Shown one piece after another: positions 8,744 to 17,626 of a DNA stretch of 64,000 bases. Under the pieces are notes generated by a model. It did not search any database, had not been told where the DNA came from, and saw only the letters and a list, made by a program, of their open reading frames with translations. Every line of letters begins with the position of its first letter. Within the stretch, counting starts at the first letter, position 1. The position numbers and the translations under genes were made by a program. Source of the stretch: Bdellovibrio bacteriovorus. GTDB taxonomy: Bacteria; Bdellovibrionota; Bdellovibrionia; Bdellovibrionales; Bdellovibrionaceae. The stretch spans positions 472,029 through 536,028 of the forward strand of contig NZ_LUKF01000001.1 of NCBI RefSeq assembly GCF_001592755.1. The letters are read 5' to 3'.

Positions 8744-9412
8744 TTATAGCAGATGTCTGGACGCTCCGCAAGAGAGCCTCCTATGGGCTAGCACCCAAAC
8801 CTCAAAATGGGCCGGGCACCCCAAGGCTATGTGAGCCGCCCTCGCTGTAGCCCCCGTAGTTAAGACATCATCGGCAAAAATCCAAAGCGTCTCAGGCGCA
8901 AAGTCCACAGGGCTTGTAGATTTTTCACGAAGCCTCATCTCGATGAGAGCCCTCTCGGCACGGTCCGCACCCCTCTGGTGGTGCTTGGAAAGCTTCTCCA
9001 AACAGGGGTGCAAACTCGCTCCCAATGACTCCGCAAGCCCTTGGGCCCAGGCAAAAGAGTGGTCCTTTTGATCGATACGTTTTGCCGGGGCAGGCACCAC
9101 TTGGATACGACGGTTGGAAGTGAGGTTCGATAAATTTTTTCGAGCGAAATCTTGGGCGTAATACCTCCAAGCCTCTTCGTTTCCGGTTCCCTTCAGCGAT
9201 AAAACGAGTTGAGAAAGAATGTCACTTCTTCCTGGATCCCAACTATAGTGAGCGCGCACTTGAAATGGCGGCACCAAAATCGGAGTGGATTGCTCCCAGC
9301 GATCGAGTTTTAGAGCACAATATCTACAAAACCTTCCCTTCGTGACCAAGAAAGATCCGCAATTCAGACAGCACGACAGGTGTTTCTTAAATAAATTAAA
9401 TGTTGGATTCAT
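8744..9412 (-). CDS. ComF family phosphoribosyltransferase-like protein
   Basis: About 222 residues. It opens with a zinc ribbon (CCLNC and FCRYC) followed by a type I phosphoribosyltransferase fold. The PRPP loop is FADDVLTTGATARAA, and an upstream VVPAPAKR matches the family. ComF proteins take part in DNA uptake and recombination in naturally competent bacteria. The start is ATG 9412 or the adjoining GTG 9415; neither has a strong ribosome site. The gene lies seven bases upstream of the LolA-like gene and is probably the first gene of that operon. Confidence 0.88.
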   Translation of the reverse strand: MNPTFNLFKKHLSCCLNCGSFLVTKGRFCRYCALKLDRWEQSTPILVPPFQVRAHYSWDPGRSDILSQLVLSLKGTGNEEAWRYYAQDFARKNLSNLTSNRRIQVVPAPAKRIDQKDHSFAWAQGLAESLGASLHPCLEKLSKHHQRGADRAERALIEMRLREKSTSPVDFAPETLWIFADDVLTTGATARAAHIALGCPAHFEVWVLAHRRLSCGASRHLL

Positions 9413-9436
9413 CACAGTGCTTCTACTGCAAATTCT

Positions 9437-9465
9437 TTGACAGCTTTTGCGGCCAGGCCTAGAAA
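9437..9465 (+). promoter_or_regulatory. Candidate sigma70 promoter of the glutaminase-like gene
   Basis: A perfect TTGACA (9437-9442) and TAGAAA (9460-9465) lie 17 bases apart. Transcription would start near 9472, leaving a leader just long enough to hold the AGGGG ribosome site before ATG 9484. Confidence 0.55.
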
Positions 9466-9483
9466 CTGACTAGAGGGGAAATC

Positions 9484-10308
9484 ATGAAACTTTTTGCTCT
9501 GATTCTGACTTTAGGTCTTTCACTTCAAGCCTTCGCGGCTCATCGTGGTCTTTCGCCAGTGCGCAAGTCCGGTGAAACTTATCAACAAGCTCGTGATCGC
9601 CATCTCTTCAATTGGAACTTCAAAATTCCATCTCCATTTCCATCGCCGTTTGATGATCATCAAGAGGAGATGTCTTTTGGTTCTCCGGTTGATAGATATA
9701 AAAAACCTTTGAAGAATTTGGATCTTAGCGAAATCCCGGACGTGGGTTCTTACGCGGATCTTGAGCGTGAATTCAAGTATGTTCGCGACACTCGTTTTCT
9801 TCAAACAGAAGATCCCTCATTCCCTCGTCGTTTGACTTGGATGTATCCTGATGACGGCTGTTATGCTCGCGCGGAAATGGCAAAGATCGGATTGGTTGAG
9901 CACAACTTCCCGGCACCTAAGAAGATTTTCGTATTCGGAAATTTGCACGCAATCACTAAGAACTCACCCACCGGTGATGTTATGTGGTGGTATCACGTAG
10001 CTGTCACTTACAGAGTGGGCAACGAAGCCTACGTTTTTGATCCTGCAATTGAGCCATCCCGTCCATTGAAATTAACAGAGTGGAACGACAAAGTCGGCGG
10101 CAGCCGCTCCAACGTTCAGTATACAATCTGTCACAAAGATACTTTCGATCCTTCGCAAGATTGCGTGAAGCCTCATGCTTTGACTGAAAAAGAAGCTGTG
10201 AGCGAACAAGTTTCCTTCTTGGAATACGAATGGGACCGCGTAAAAGAGTTGGGTCGTGATCCTTACAAGGAATTGGGTGAATTCCCGCCTTGGTCGGTAG
10301 CTCACTAG
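9484..10308 (+). CDS. Secreted protein-glutamine glutaminase-like enzyme (protein deamidase)
   Basis: A 274-residue protein with a signal peptide ending AFAA at about residue 19. A Cys-His-Asp set fits the protein-glutaminase family that deamidates glutamine side chains in folded proteins: C126 in DDGCYARAEM, H171 in WWYHVAV, and D186 in YVFDPAIE. Order and spacing match that family. The residues between the signal peptide and about 110 may be a pro-region, as in secreted glutaminases. It has its own promoter and an AGGGG ribosome site, and stands alone between divergent comF and convergent rlmH (four-base overlap). The target is unknown; prey proteins are a reasonable inference. Confidence 0.78.
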   Translation: MKLFALILTLGLSLQAFAAHRGLSPVRKSGETYQQARDRHLFNWNFKIPSPFPSPFDDHQEEMSFGSPVDRYKKPLKNLDLSEIPDVGSYADLEREFKYVRDTRFLQTEDPSFPRRLTWMYPDDGCYARAEMAKIGLVEHNFPAPKKIFVFGNLHAITKNSPTGDVMWWYHVAVTYRVGNEAYVFDPAIEPSRPLKLTEWNDKVGGSRSNVQYTICHKDTFDPSQDCVKPHALTEKEAVSEQVSFLEYEWDRVKELGRDPYKELGEFPPWSVAH

Positions 10309-10775
10309 ATATTGTGATATGGAATTTTTTTGATGATCGTAAAGGCGCGGTAGATTTGCTCTAAGCTCATCGCCTGCGCCATTAAGTGATTCATCACCAT
10401 CGGTGACAAAGCCACCTTCAGATCGGCTCTTTTGCGAACGTCTTCGTTCACACCGAAAGCGCCACCAATAATAAAAATAGCGCGCTTCTTAGAGCTTCCC
10501 AGAATATTTTCGATTTTTTTAGAAAACTGAATCGAATCAAAAGCAGAGCCGCGTTCGTCAAAAAGAACGACGAAGTCATCGCTATTGATATTTTTAAGAA
10601 TGAGTTCGGATTCTTCGTTGCGTTTAAAATCCGCATCTTCGCGCGCGGATTTTTTTGCTTTCAAACTTTGAATTTCAAAAGGAATAAAGAAAGAGATCTT
10701 CTTTTTGTACAACTCGCTGACCTCATCAGCCCAAGCCTCTTTGGCCGTCGCGAGATTGTACAAAATGAATTTCAT
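10305..10775 (-). CDS. rlmH: 23S rRNA pseudouridine-1915 N3-methyltransferase
   Basis: A 156-residue SPOUT-family methyltransferase. It shows FVVLFDERG, the SAM-site glycine loop FIIGGAFG, the LSPMVMNHLMAQAM segment and the terminal PYHN that together identify RlmH. It modifies pseudouridine 1915 of 23S rRNA in assembled ribosomes. It lies three bases after nadD::rsfS, so obgE, nadD::rsfS and rlmH form a ribosome-maturation operon. Confidence 0.95.
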   Translation of the reverse strand: MKFILYNLATAKEAWADEVSELYKKKISFFIPFEIQSLKAKKSAREDADFKRNEESELILKNINSDDFVVLFDERGSAFDSIQFSKKIENILGSSKKRAIFIIGGAFGVNEDVRKRADLKVALSPMVMNHLMAQAMSLEQIYRAFTIIKKIPYHNI

Positions 10776-10778
10776 AGA

Positions 10779-11810
10779 TTACTGAGCCTCGCCCTTACCC
10801 AAGTAAGGATCTTTGAAACCAAGGTCTTTGCCTTCTCTCCAAAGGTTTTCAAGACTGTATTCCTGACGTACGAAATCATAGAAGATGTGAACGATCAAAG
10901 AACCGTAGTCCACAAGAACCCAACGTCCTTCGTCGATACCTTCCACACTTTGTGGATGCACGTTGTATTCTTCTTTTACCGCCATCACGATGTTTTCAGC
11001 CATAGCAGCCGCGTGACGAGTCGAAGTACCTGAAGCAATCAAAGTGTATTCACTTGGCGCGGCAATACCAGTTAAATCAAAACCACGTACATTGATGCCT
11101 TTCTTTGCGAACAAAACATTCGCGCAGAATTCAGAGAACTTTTTGAAGTCTCCGATACGGTCACCCAAGTTACGGTAAAGCTTGTGATCTTTGATATAAG
11201 ATTCAACGGCTAGCGGAAGATATTTTTCTACCGGTTTACCCGTGCGCAACCACTTACGAAGTTCACTTGCAGAAATTTCGATATCACGCAAAGTGATGAA
11301 CTGAATGTTACGACCCGTGTTCAACTCGATAAAGTTGAAGTCAAAGTCGGAAACCATTGGCTTTAAGTAGCCAGGCATTTCATCCAAAGACTCTGGAGTT
11401 TCGTAACCAGGACGAGTTGTTACAACCAAATTCACTTCTGAAAGAAGCTTTTGATAGTCTTTCCATTGCGAAAGCTCTTCGAACTTATCTGCACCAACAA
11501 CCAAATAAAGATCGTTCGCATCGTAAGTTTTACGAAGATTCAAAACTGTATCAATCGTGTAGCTCATGCCACCGCGTTTGATTTCTTGATCGTCTACGAA
11601 GTAAGTCTCGCCATATTGTTCAAAGGCTAGGCGAGTTAGTTCCAAACGTTGTTCTGCTGTTGGACCCTCAACCGGAGTTTTCAAAGGATTTTGAGCTGCA
11701 GGAACGATGTGAACTTTTTGAAGGCCGACTTTTTTCGCTACTGTTTGAATAGCGTTGATGTGGCCCATATGCGGTGGATTAAAACTTCCACCAAAAATAC
11801 CTATTTTCAT
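10779..11810 (-). CDS. nadD: Fusion of nicotinate-nucleotide adenylyltransferase (NadD) and ribosomal silencing factor (RsfS)
   Basis: A 343-residue single frame holding two normally separate proteins. Residues 1-213 are NadD: FGGSFNPPHMGH nucleotide-binding motif at 6-17, SYTIDTV at 83-89, and ISASELRKWL at 179-188, ending in the typical SYIKDHKLY. Residues about 222-331 are RsfS (Iojap/YbeB): FDLTGI, then ASGTSTRHAAAMAENI at 259-274 and a WVLVDYGSLIVHIF core. NadD makes deamido-NAD; RsfS binds L14 of the large ribosomal subunit and blocks subunit joining. The two genes are often neighbours, so fusion is an easy step. The ATG overlaps the obgE stop by one base. Confidence 0.93.
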   Translation of the reverse strand: MKIGIFGGSFNPPHMGHINAIQTVAKKVGLQKVHIVPAAQNPLKTPVEGPTAEQRLELTRLAFEQYGETYFVDDQEIKRGGMSYTIDTVLNLRKTYDANDLYLVVGADKFEELSQWKDYQKLLSEVNLVVTTRPGYETPESLDEMPGYLKPMVSDFDFNFIELNTGRNIQFITLRDIEISASELRKWLRTGKPVEKYLPLAVESYIKDHKLYRNLGDRIGDFKKFSEFCANVLFAKKGINVRGFDLTGIAAPSEYTLIASGTSTRHAAAMAENIVMAVKEEYNVHPQSVEGIDEGRWVLVDYGSLIVHIFYDFVRQEYSLENLWREGKDLGFKDPYLGKGEAQ

Positions 11811-12841
11811 TATTCTTCTTCCTCTTGCATGATTTGACGAGCAAGTTCTTGAATAAATTCTTTGATATTTTTGCCCGTCACTGCCGAGATTGCGTAAGGC
11901 TCTTGGCCCGAAATATCTTTGAACTTATTTTTAAGTTTCATCAGTTGTGTTTCGCTTAATGTGTCGATCTTGTTGAGCACAACAAACTGAGGACGCGTGG
12001 CAAGAGGGAAGAATCCTTCTTTGTCTTCGTTGTTGGTGTCGTACATCTTAAGCTCGTTATTAATATCTAAATAGTCTTCCACTGGATCACGTCCCGACAT
12101 CCCGGAAGCATCAATCAAGTGAATGAAAAGACGTGTGCGTTCGATGTGTTTTAGGAATTGAATTCCTAATCCCACACCTTCGTGCGCGCCCTTCACTAAT
12201 CCTGGGATATCCGCAACGACGAATGACGTGTAGTCACCGGCTTTGACGACACCCAAGTTCGGAGTCAAAGTTGTAAAAGGATAATCCGCGATCTTCGGAC
12301 GAGCCGCAGAGATGCGCGAAATCAAAGTGGACTTTCCAGCATTTGGAAAACCAATGATTCCCACGTCGGCGATCAATTTCAACTCAAGCTTAACTTCAAT
12401 CTCTTCACCGTCTTCGCCAGGTTGTGCGTAGTCCGGAGCTTGATTCACACTTGTTTTGAAAAACTCGTTACCCATTCCGCCACGTCCGCCTTTAAGCAAA
12501 ACGTATTCAGAAATTCCCGTCATATCGACAATGATTTCGCCTTCAAGAGTACGAATCACTGTTCCTTCAGGAACAATCATCACAAGGTCTTCACCGTTGT
12601 GACCGGATTTTTGTCGACCCATACCCATCTGGCCATTTTGTGCCGCATATCTTTTGTTCTGACGAATATCGACAAGAGAATTGATATGTTTAGACGTGCG
12701 GATAATGACGTCGCCGCCTTTTCCGCCGTTACCACCATCAGGACCACCGCGAGGCATAAGCGATTCACGGCGATAGCTGACGCAACCAGGACCACCTCGG
12801 CCTGACGCAAGAGATATTTTTACTTCATCGATAAACTTCAT
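11810..12841 (-). CDS. obgE: Obg/CgtA GTPase
   Basis: A 343-residue GTPase of 50S assembly and stress signalling. It has the glycine-rich Obg fold at the N-terminus (GGRGGPGC, GGPDGGNGGKGG), then a G domain with P-loop GFPNAGKS near residue 165, DIPG, and NKID. It lacks the extra C-terminal OCT domain. It heads the obgE-nadD::rsfS-rlmH operon and is separated from rpmA by a terminator, so it probably has its own promoter although it follows rplU-rpmA on the same strand. Confidence 0.96.
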   Translation of the reverse strand: MKFIDEVKISLASGRGGPGCVSYRRESLMPRGGPDGGNGGKGGDVIIRTSKHINSLVDIRQNKRYAAQNGQMGMGRQKSGHNGEDLVMIVPEGTVIRTLEGEIIVDMTGISEYVLLKGGRGGMGNEFFKTSVNQAPDYAQPGEDGEEIEVKLELKLIADVGIIGFPNAGKSTLISRISAARPKIADYPFTTLTPNLGVVKAGDYTSFVVADIPGLVKGAHEGVGLGIQFLKHIERTRLFIHLIDASGMSGRDPVEDYLDINNELKMYDTNNEDKEGFFPLATRPQFVVLNKIDTLSETQLMKLKNKFKDISGQEPYAISAVTGKNIKEFIQELARQIMQEEEE

Positions 12842-12949
12842 ATAGCACCAACGGTCACGGCTGTATCACAGATTCACTGAGATGGGCATGCCAGAGTAAG
12901 GACATTGAAAGCGTTATAGGGGGAAAAGATGTGGGGTGAGGCCCAAACA

Positions 12950-12981
12950 GAAAAAGGAGCCAGTTTGAGGTGGCTCCTTTT
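12950..12981 (-). terminator. Terminator of the rplU-rpmA operon
   Basis: An 11-base-pair stem pairs AAAAGGAGCCA with TGGCTCCTTTT around an 8-base loop. On the minus strand the hairpin is followed by a T run, so it would stop transcription coming from rpmA before obgE. Confidence 0.8.
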
Positions 12982-13029
12982 CAGTATGAAAAATTCTTGA
13001 TGCTTATCAGAACTGATTAATCGAAACGA

Positions 13030-13290
13030 TTAAACAGCTTTTGGATAAACACTAACTTTGAAACGCTCTTTAGAGAAACGTTCAAACTTAACAAGACCTT
13101 CGACAACAGAATAGATCGTGTAATCGCGACCCATTTTAACATTGTTACCCAAGTGGAATTTTGTTCCACGTTGACGAACAATGATTGTTCCCGGAAGAAC
13201 TTTTTCACCACCAAAGCGTTTTACACCTAAGCGTTTACTCTGTGAATCACGACCGTTCTTTGTACTACCACCGGCTTTTTTACTTGCCAT
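13030..13290 (-). CDS. rpmA: Ribosomal protein L27
   Basis: An 86-residue protein of the peptidyl-transferase region of the 50S subunit. It begins [16 protein letters not shown] and contains [10 protein letters not shown] and VGRDYTI-like (MGRDYTI) segments typical of L27. There is no Firmicutes-type N-terminal extension. It is preceded by an AGAGG ribosome site and follows rplU by 26 bases, the usual order. Confidence 0.97.
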   Translation of the reverse strand: MASKKAGGSTKNGRDSQSKRLGVKRFGGEKVLPGTIIVRQRGTKFHLGNNVKMGRDYTIYSVVEGLVKFERFSKERFKVSVYPKAV

Positions 13291-13316
13291 GACTAACCTC
13301 TCTTAAGAATTAAAAA

Positions 13317-13874
13317 TTATGCTTTCTTAGAAGTTTTCTTAGCTGCTTTTTTCTTAGCGCCAGTTGCTTTTTTTGCAGTCTTTTTAACTGCTTTTTTAGC
13401 AACTTTCTTTTTCGCTACTTTTTTAGCCGCTTTTTTAACAACTTCTGCAGTTCCTTTGTTCGCTGCGCGCTCTTTACGAGCTGCTACGCGAGCTTGTGCT
13501 TTTTCTGCACGAACTGCTGCTACGTCTACTACTTTTGCAGATTCATCTGTTTTCGCAGTTTTACCGTCGAAAGAGATCGCCTTAACAAAAAGCTCTGTGA
13601 ACTCTTGTTTGTGAGTTGCAAACTTTCTGTAACCTTGACGACGCTTCTTTTTGAAGACGATTTGTTTTCTTGTTTTAGCTTGTTTTGTAACTACAACAGT
13701 TACTTTCGCGCCTTTTACAAGAGGTTGACCAACAGCAGTGGACTCACCACCAACCATCAAAACTTCGTTGATTTCAAACTCTGCGCCAAGTGCTTGCTCA
13801 AGCTTATCTACTTGAAGAACGTCACCAGCTTGAACTTTATATTGCTTACCGCCTGTACGAATAATCGCGTACAT
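13317..13874 (-). CDS. rplU: Ribosomal protein L21 with a long Lys/Ala histone-like tail
   Basis: Residues 1-101 are a normal L21 (MYAIIRTGGKQYKVQ at the start, KKKRRQGYRK in the middle). The protein then continues for about 84 residues, of which the last 40 or so are KKxAKKxAKK-type repeats like histone H1 or AlgP tails. L21 is normally about 103 residues. Start ATG 13874 is fixed by GGAGG six bases upstream; a longer frame starting at 13925 has no support. The tail is in frame with no stop or shift, so it is genuinely encoded. It could bind rRNA or DNA; this is inference. Confidence 0.95.
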   Translation of the reverse strand: MYAIIRTGGKQYKVQAGDVLQVDKLEQALGAEFEINEVLMVGGESTAVGQPLVKGAKVTVVVTKQAKTRKQIVFKKKRRQGYRKFATHKQEFTELFVKAISFDGKTAKTDESAKVVDVAAVRAEKAQARVAARKERAANKGTAEVVKKAAKKVAKKKVAKKAVKKTAKKATGAKKKAAKKTSKKA

Positions 13875-13908
13875 GAAATACCTCCAGCTACCCGAATTAA
13901 GCCAATGG

Positions 13909-13938
13909 TAAATGCCACCTCGCACTAGGTTTTGTCAA
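13909..13938 (-). promoter_or_regulatory. Candidate promoter of rplU-rpmA
   Basis: On the minus strand a perfect TTGACA (13933-13938) is followed after 18 bases by CATTTA (13909-13914). The -35 is strong and the -10 weak. The leader to ATG 13874 would be about 28 bases. Confidence 0.4.
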
Positions 13939-14082
13939 CCTAATACATGCTATTTTTTTCAGCTTTAAAAGGGAGAAAAAGAGAATAGCTTTGGCCCCCC
14001 TTAAATGCAAATCATTGTTGCAGTTTTTTAGAGGGGTCTAGGGTTAAAAGAAAAGCCTGTTTTTTCAGCAACTTAGCTACTT

Positions 14083-15564
14083 TTAGGGCCTTAAAAGTTC
14101 ACGCTTAATCGCGTCGCTCAGTTGCACCTTCGGGTTGTTTACAAGAGCTTTAATCATCTCCATGTGATCTTTATATGCCTTCTCAGTACCCGCTGTACGA
14201 GCTTTGGCGGCAATAACGCGCAGCTCATCTTTTTCTCGGCGCAAAGATTCAAAGATGACTTCGGCCTTCTCACTGCTGTTTCTGATGGCACTTTTGCTTT
14301 CCAGGAAATATTCCGCCGCTTTATCGTAACGGCCGGCCTGGGCATTAATGCCTGAACCTACTAGATAATCCCGTTCAGACTTCTGCACTTTCGCATCTTT
14401 CAAATAGACTTCATAAGAATCAGCAGACTCTTTATACTTCTTCGTCGCTTCTTCTATCTTATTGGACGTGCGAAGCTTGTCGGCTTCCAAGCGTGTTTGA
14501 TTGAAGTAGACTCGAGCTTTATAGCTATCGCCATACATGCCGGCAATTCCTTGGCGCATCAGTTGATTTCGTTCAACATCAGAAAAACCTGCGGCCTTTA
14601 AAAGATCTGCTTTCTGTTTTAAGTCGGCTGCAGAATAAGTTCCGTAACCACGCCCGGTCTCTGAAGCTATTTCGTGAGCTTTGACCAAGGCCTCTTTTTG
14701 TTCCGCTGTCAAAGCACGGCCCAAAGATTTTTCAGCCTCTGCGATACGTTCGGCGTTTGAAAGCTTGGCCATCTTTGCTAAATCCACGGCCGCTTCGCCT
14801 GCTTTACTTGCGACCGCCGTTTCTTTAGCGGCCAATCCACCCGCTTGCAGAAGTTTTGCAAGCTTCGGCGCTTTCGCTAAAACATTCACTGCTTTTCCAG
14901 GGCTCACGACAGAAAGAACACCGTAACAAAGCATCTCGGCTTGAGCTTCGTTATTAAAACACGCAAGCTTCACACCTTGCTTTTCTAGGTATTGCTTTCC
15001 TTTTTCTAAAAGGTTTAATGAAACCTCAGACATCTTCTTAAGGTCGGCGTCGCTAAGCGAACCATCTTGGCGCATTCTCCATAAAGCCAGTGGTGCTAAA
15101 ATCGGATTTGAGAACATCACAGCCTTTGAATATGTTTTGATTGATGAATCAAACGTGCTTGAGCGGCACTCGGGACTGTTCCAACATTCACGAATATTGG
15201 CTGCTCCCTTTCCTGCTAAATCAGGGATTGAAGAAAGAGCTTCCCAAAAATCTTTACCTACTTCGACAGCGCCGGAAAAACATCCCTTCAACTGATCTAT
15301 GGGTCTCATTAGACCTGAATCACAAACTGCACCTGGGGAGCATGAACGAATAGAAGAAGCGACTTCGGGGTCGGACTTCGCCAGGTTTTCGCAGCCCGCA
15401 AGCTTTTGCTCGGCCTTACACATTTCCGAGGCCAGCTTTAAGGGTTCAGGAATTCGTTCGCAATCTCCTAAAAATTTCGAACATGACAAACTGATGTCGG
15501 CAGAAAGCACCGACAATGGAAAAAGCAAAGTTAGAATAAGGAGTTGAATCGCCTTCATAAACAT
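14083..15564 (-). CDS. Exported protein of unknown family
   Basis: A 493-residue protein with a signal peptide ending VLSA near residue 22. The first 150 mature residues are Cys-rich (at least eleven Cys, such as CSKFLGDC and CSPGAVC), suggesting disulfide bonds outside the cytoplasm. A middle Ala/Lys/Leu-rich helical part includes NAERIAEAEKSLGRALT, a pattern I associate loosely with large secreted helical proteins. The C-terminal 170 residues are charged helices resembling TPR-like repeats (YKESADSYEVYLKDAK). No catalytic motif is seen. It is a single gene divergent from the XRE regulator. Start may be ATG 15564 or 15558. Confidence 0.75.
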   Translation of the reverse strand: MFMKAIQLLILTLLFPLSVLSADISLSCSKFLGDCERIPEPLKLASEMCKAEQKLAGCENLAKSDPEVASSIRSCSPGAVCDSGLMRPIDQLKGCFSGAVEVGKDFWEALSSIPDLAGKGAANIRECWNSPECRSSTFDSSIKTYSKAVMFSNPILAPLALWRMRQDGSLSDADLKKMSEVSLNLLEKGKQYLEKQGVKLACFNNEAQAEMLCYGVLSVVSPGKAVNVLAKAPKLAKLLQAGGLAAKETAVASKAGEAAVDLAKMAKLSNAERIAEAEKSLGRALTAEQKEALVKAHEIASETGRGYGTYSAADLKQKADLLKAAGFSDVERNQLMRQGIAGMYGDSYKARVYFNQTRLEADKLRTSNKIEEATKKYKESADSYEVYLKDAKVQKSERDYLVGSGINAQAGRYDKAAEYFLESKSAIRNSSEKAEVIFESLRREKDELRVIAAKARTAGTEKAYKDHMEMIKALVNNPKVQLSDAIKRELLRP

Positions 15565-15716
15565 TACATCGGCATTTGATCATGGTTCTAAACCGCTTTT
15601 ATGGAATAACTATGGACGGAAGGTAACCCGGTCTAGGCTAGGTAGGTACTGCTGCGCGTGATGCAATCTCTAAAAAGAAATTTTAGGGTTATTGAAAACA
15701 AGGTGAGGAGTTCTCG

Positions 15717-16028
15717 ATGAAGAAGGTTGGGGAGTTTCTGAAAAAATCTCGCGAGGCTAGAAATCTCTCTCAGGGAGATGTTTCCACCCACCTCGGCTAC
15801 AACACCCCTCAGTTCATCTCAAATTGGGAACGCGGTCTTTCTCTTCCCCCCGTCACCACTCTAAAAAGCCTCGCAAAACTTTACAAAATAAATGCTGACG
15901 AACTTTTTCAAATGATTTTGGAAGAGCACCTTGAACAAACAGCAGAATCTCTTCGCCAAAAATTTGAGGAAGAGAATCTAAAATATTCTAAACAAAGAAA
16001 ATCTCGTACTGCTCTAAGTGGTAGTTAG
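15717..16028 (+). CDS. XRE-family HTH transcriptional regulator
   Basis: A 103-residue DNA-binding protein. Residues about 5-62 form a Cro/CI-type helix-turn-helix (LKKSREARNLSQGDVSTHLG, then ISNWERGLSLPP). A short charged C-terminal tail may serve in dimerization. The start is fixed by AGGTGAGGAG six bases before ATG. Its last 41 bases overlap the 3' end of the RNase G gene on the opposite strand. Targets are unknown; the divergent exported gene at 14083-15564 is an obvious candidate. Confidence 0.88.
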   Translation: MKKVGEFLKKSREARNLSQGDVSTHLGYNTPQFISNWERGLSLPPVTTLKSLAKLYKINADELFQMILEEHLEQTAESLRQKFEEENLKYSKQRKSRTALSGS

Positions 16029-17508
16029 GCTCGATCTTGAAAGCCACTGAACGACCGAGTTTTTTCTCGATGCTTTCAAGACTTTCACCCTCAACTTCAT
16101 AAATCCAATCCACCACGCCACTATGGCAATGAATGACGACATTTGTTTTCTTATTGATAAGCATGTCGGCATCGCGCTCAAGCTCACGGAAGATTTCATT
16201 CGCGACAGTTGATTTGCGCTTAATATAACCTTTGCCATCACAGTAAGAGCAAGGCTCACACAAAGTCTTAATAAGACTTGGACGAATGCGCTTACGAGTC
16301 ATTTCCACAAGTCCCAATTGCGACATTGAAACGATATTTGTGCGTGCACGGTCGCGACCCAACTCTTCCGCTAAAGCTTCTAAAACTTTTTCGCGGTGAG
16401 ATTCTTTTTCCATGTCGATGAAATCGATGATGATGATACCGCCGCAGTTACGAATGCGCAGTTGGTGGGCCGTCTCGCGAACCGCTTCCAGATTGGTTTT
16501 TAAGATGGTGTCTTCCAGGTCTTTTTTACCGACGAATTTACCGGTATTTACGTCGATAACGACAAGGGCTTCGGCTTCATCAATCACAATGTAACCGCCG
16601 GACTTTAACCAGATTTTTCTTTCCATCGAGCGAGAAATTTCAATATCGATGTCGTACAAATCAAAAAGAGGTTTTTGCTCTTCGTAAAGGACGATGTTCT
16701 GCTTGTACTTAGGCATGAACTGGGACACGAACTTCACAACTTTTTTATGAATCTCGATACTATCAACCCACACGCTTGTCACATCTTCGGACATCAAATC
16801 ACGAAGCGCACGCAACTCAACATCGAGCTCCGTGTGAACCATGCCTGGTGTTTTTTTCTTTTCGTAGTTTTTGAAAATCTCTTTGCTAAGACGATCTAGG
16901 TATTCGATGTCGGCCTTCAACATCTCTTCCGATGCGCCCTCCCCTGCCGTACGTACGATCACGCCGCCGGAAGGATTGATTTTTTGAACAAGCTTACGCA
17001 GACGTTCACGTTCTGTTTCATCTTCGATACGACGAGAAATTCCCAAGTGGCGCACCGTCGGTAAAAACACCACGAAACGGCCGGGCAGTGAAAGATGTGT
17101 CGTTAAACGCGCGCCCTTGGTGCCCAGCGGATCTTTCGCCACCTGAACTAAAATGGACTGACCCTCTTTCAATAAATCCTGAATCGGAGTCTTGTTTTGG
17201 TGAGAAGGAAGTTTGTCGTCGTCCCCTTCCATTTCCAAGGGTTCCTCACGATCGACGTCAGAAAGGAAGTTGTCGTCCACGTCTTCACGAATGTCGCCCA
17301 CATAAAGGAAAGCCGCTTTTTCTAAACCAATATCCACGAAAGCCGCCTGCATACCAGGAAGAACTCTTAAGACGGTCCCGCGATGGATCGACCCGACCAA
17401 GGTCGGCGAAGTTTTACGTTCAATTTTTAAATCAGAAAGAATGCCGCCATCGACATAGGCCACACGAGTTTCTTGAGGTCTCACATTGATGAGAATTTCA
17501 GCTGACAC
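15988..17508 (-). CDS. rng: Ribonuclease G/E family endoribonuclease
   Basis: A 506-residue RNase of the E/G family, the short G-type without the degradosome scaffold tail. The S1 RNA-binding domain spans about residues 35-125 (GSIHRGTVLRVLPGMQAAFVD-like). The catalytic DNase-like domain carries VIDVNTGK and IIIIDFIDM, which hold the metal-binding aspartates. The zinc-link cysteines are in CEPCSYC near residue 424. It starts with GTG 17508 behind AGGAGG. It processes rRNA and decays mRNA. It diverges from pilT. Confidence 0.94.
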   Translation of the reverse strand: MSAEILINVRPQETRVAYVDGGILSDLKIERKTSPTLVGSIHRGTVLRVLPGMQAAFVDIGLEKAAFLYVGDIREDVDDNFLSDVDREEPLEMEGDDDKLPSHQNKTPIQDLLKEGQSILVQVAKDPLGTKGARLTTHLSLPGRFVVFLPTVRHLGISRRIEDETERERLRKLVQKINPSGGVIVRTAGEGASEEMLKADIEYLDRLSKEIFKNYEKKKTPGMVHTELDVELRALRDLMSEDVTSVWVDSIEIHKKVVKFVSQFMPKYKQNIVLYEEQKPLFDLYDIDIEISRSMERKIWLKSGGYIVIDEAEALVVIDVNTGKFVGKKDLEDTILKTNLEAVRETAHQLRIRNCGGIIIIDFIDMEKESHREKVLEALAEELGRDRARTNIVSMSQLGLVEMTRKRIRPSLIKTLCEPCSYCDGKGYIKRKSTVANEIFRELERDADMLINKKTNVVIHCHSGVVDWIYEVEGESLESIEKKLGRSVAFKIEPNYHLEQYEIFFV

Positions 17509-17626
17509 AACAACCTCCTACCCTAGTTCATTAGTCCAGAAACAAGACCGAGAGCAAATAATATTTAATATTGAAACACATCTGGCCGAAAAGATCATGG
17601 AAATAGAGCCTTTACCGGAGATTACG

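Noticed and set aside
13320-13480. Lys/Ala repeat as a separate histone-like gene
   Set aside because: It is in frame with rplU with no stop or start between, so it is a tail of L21.
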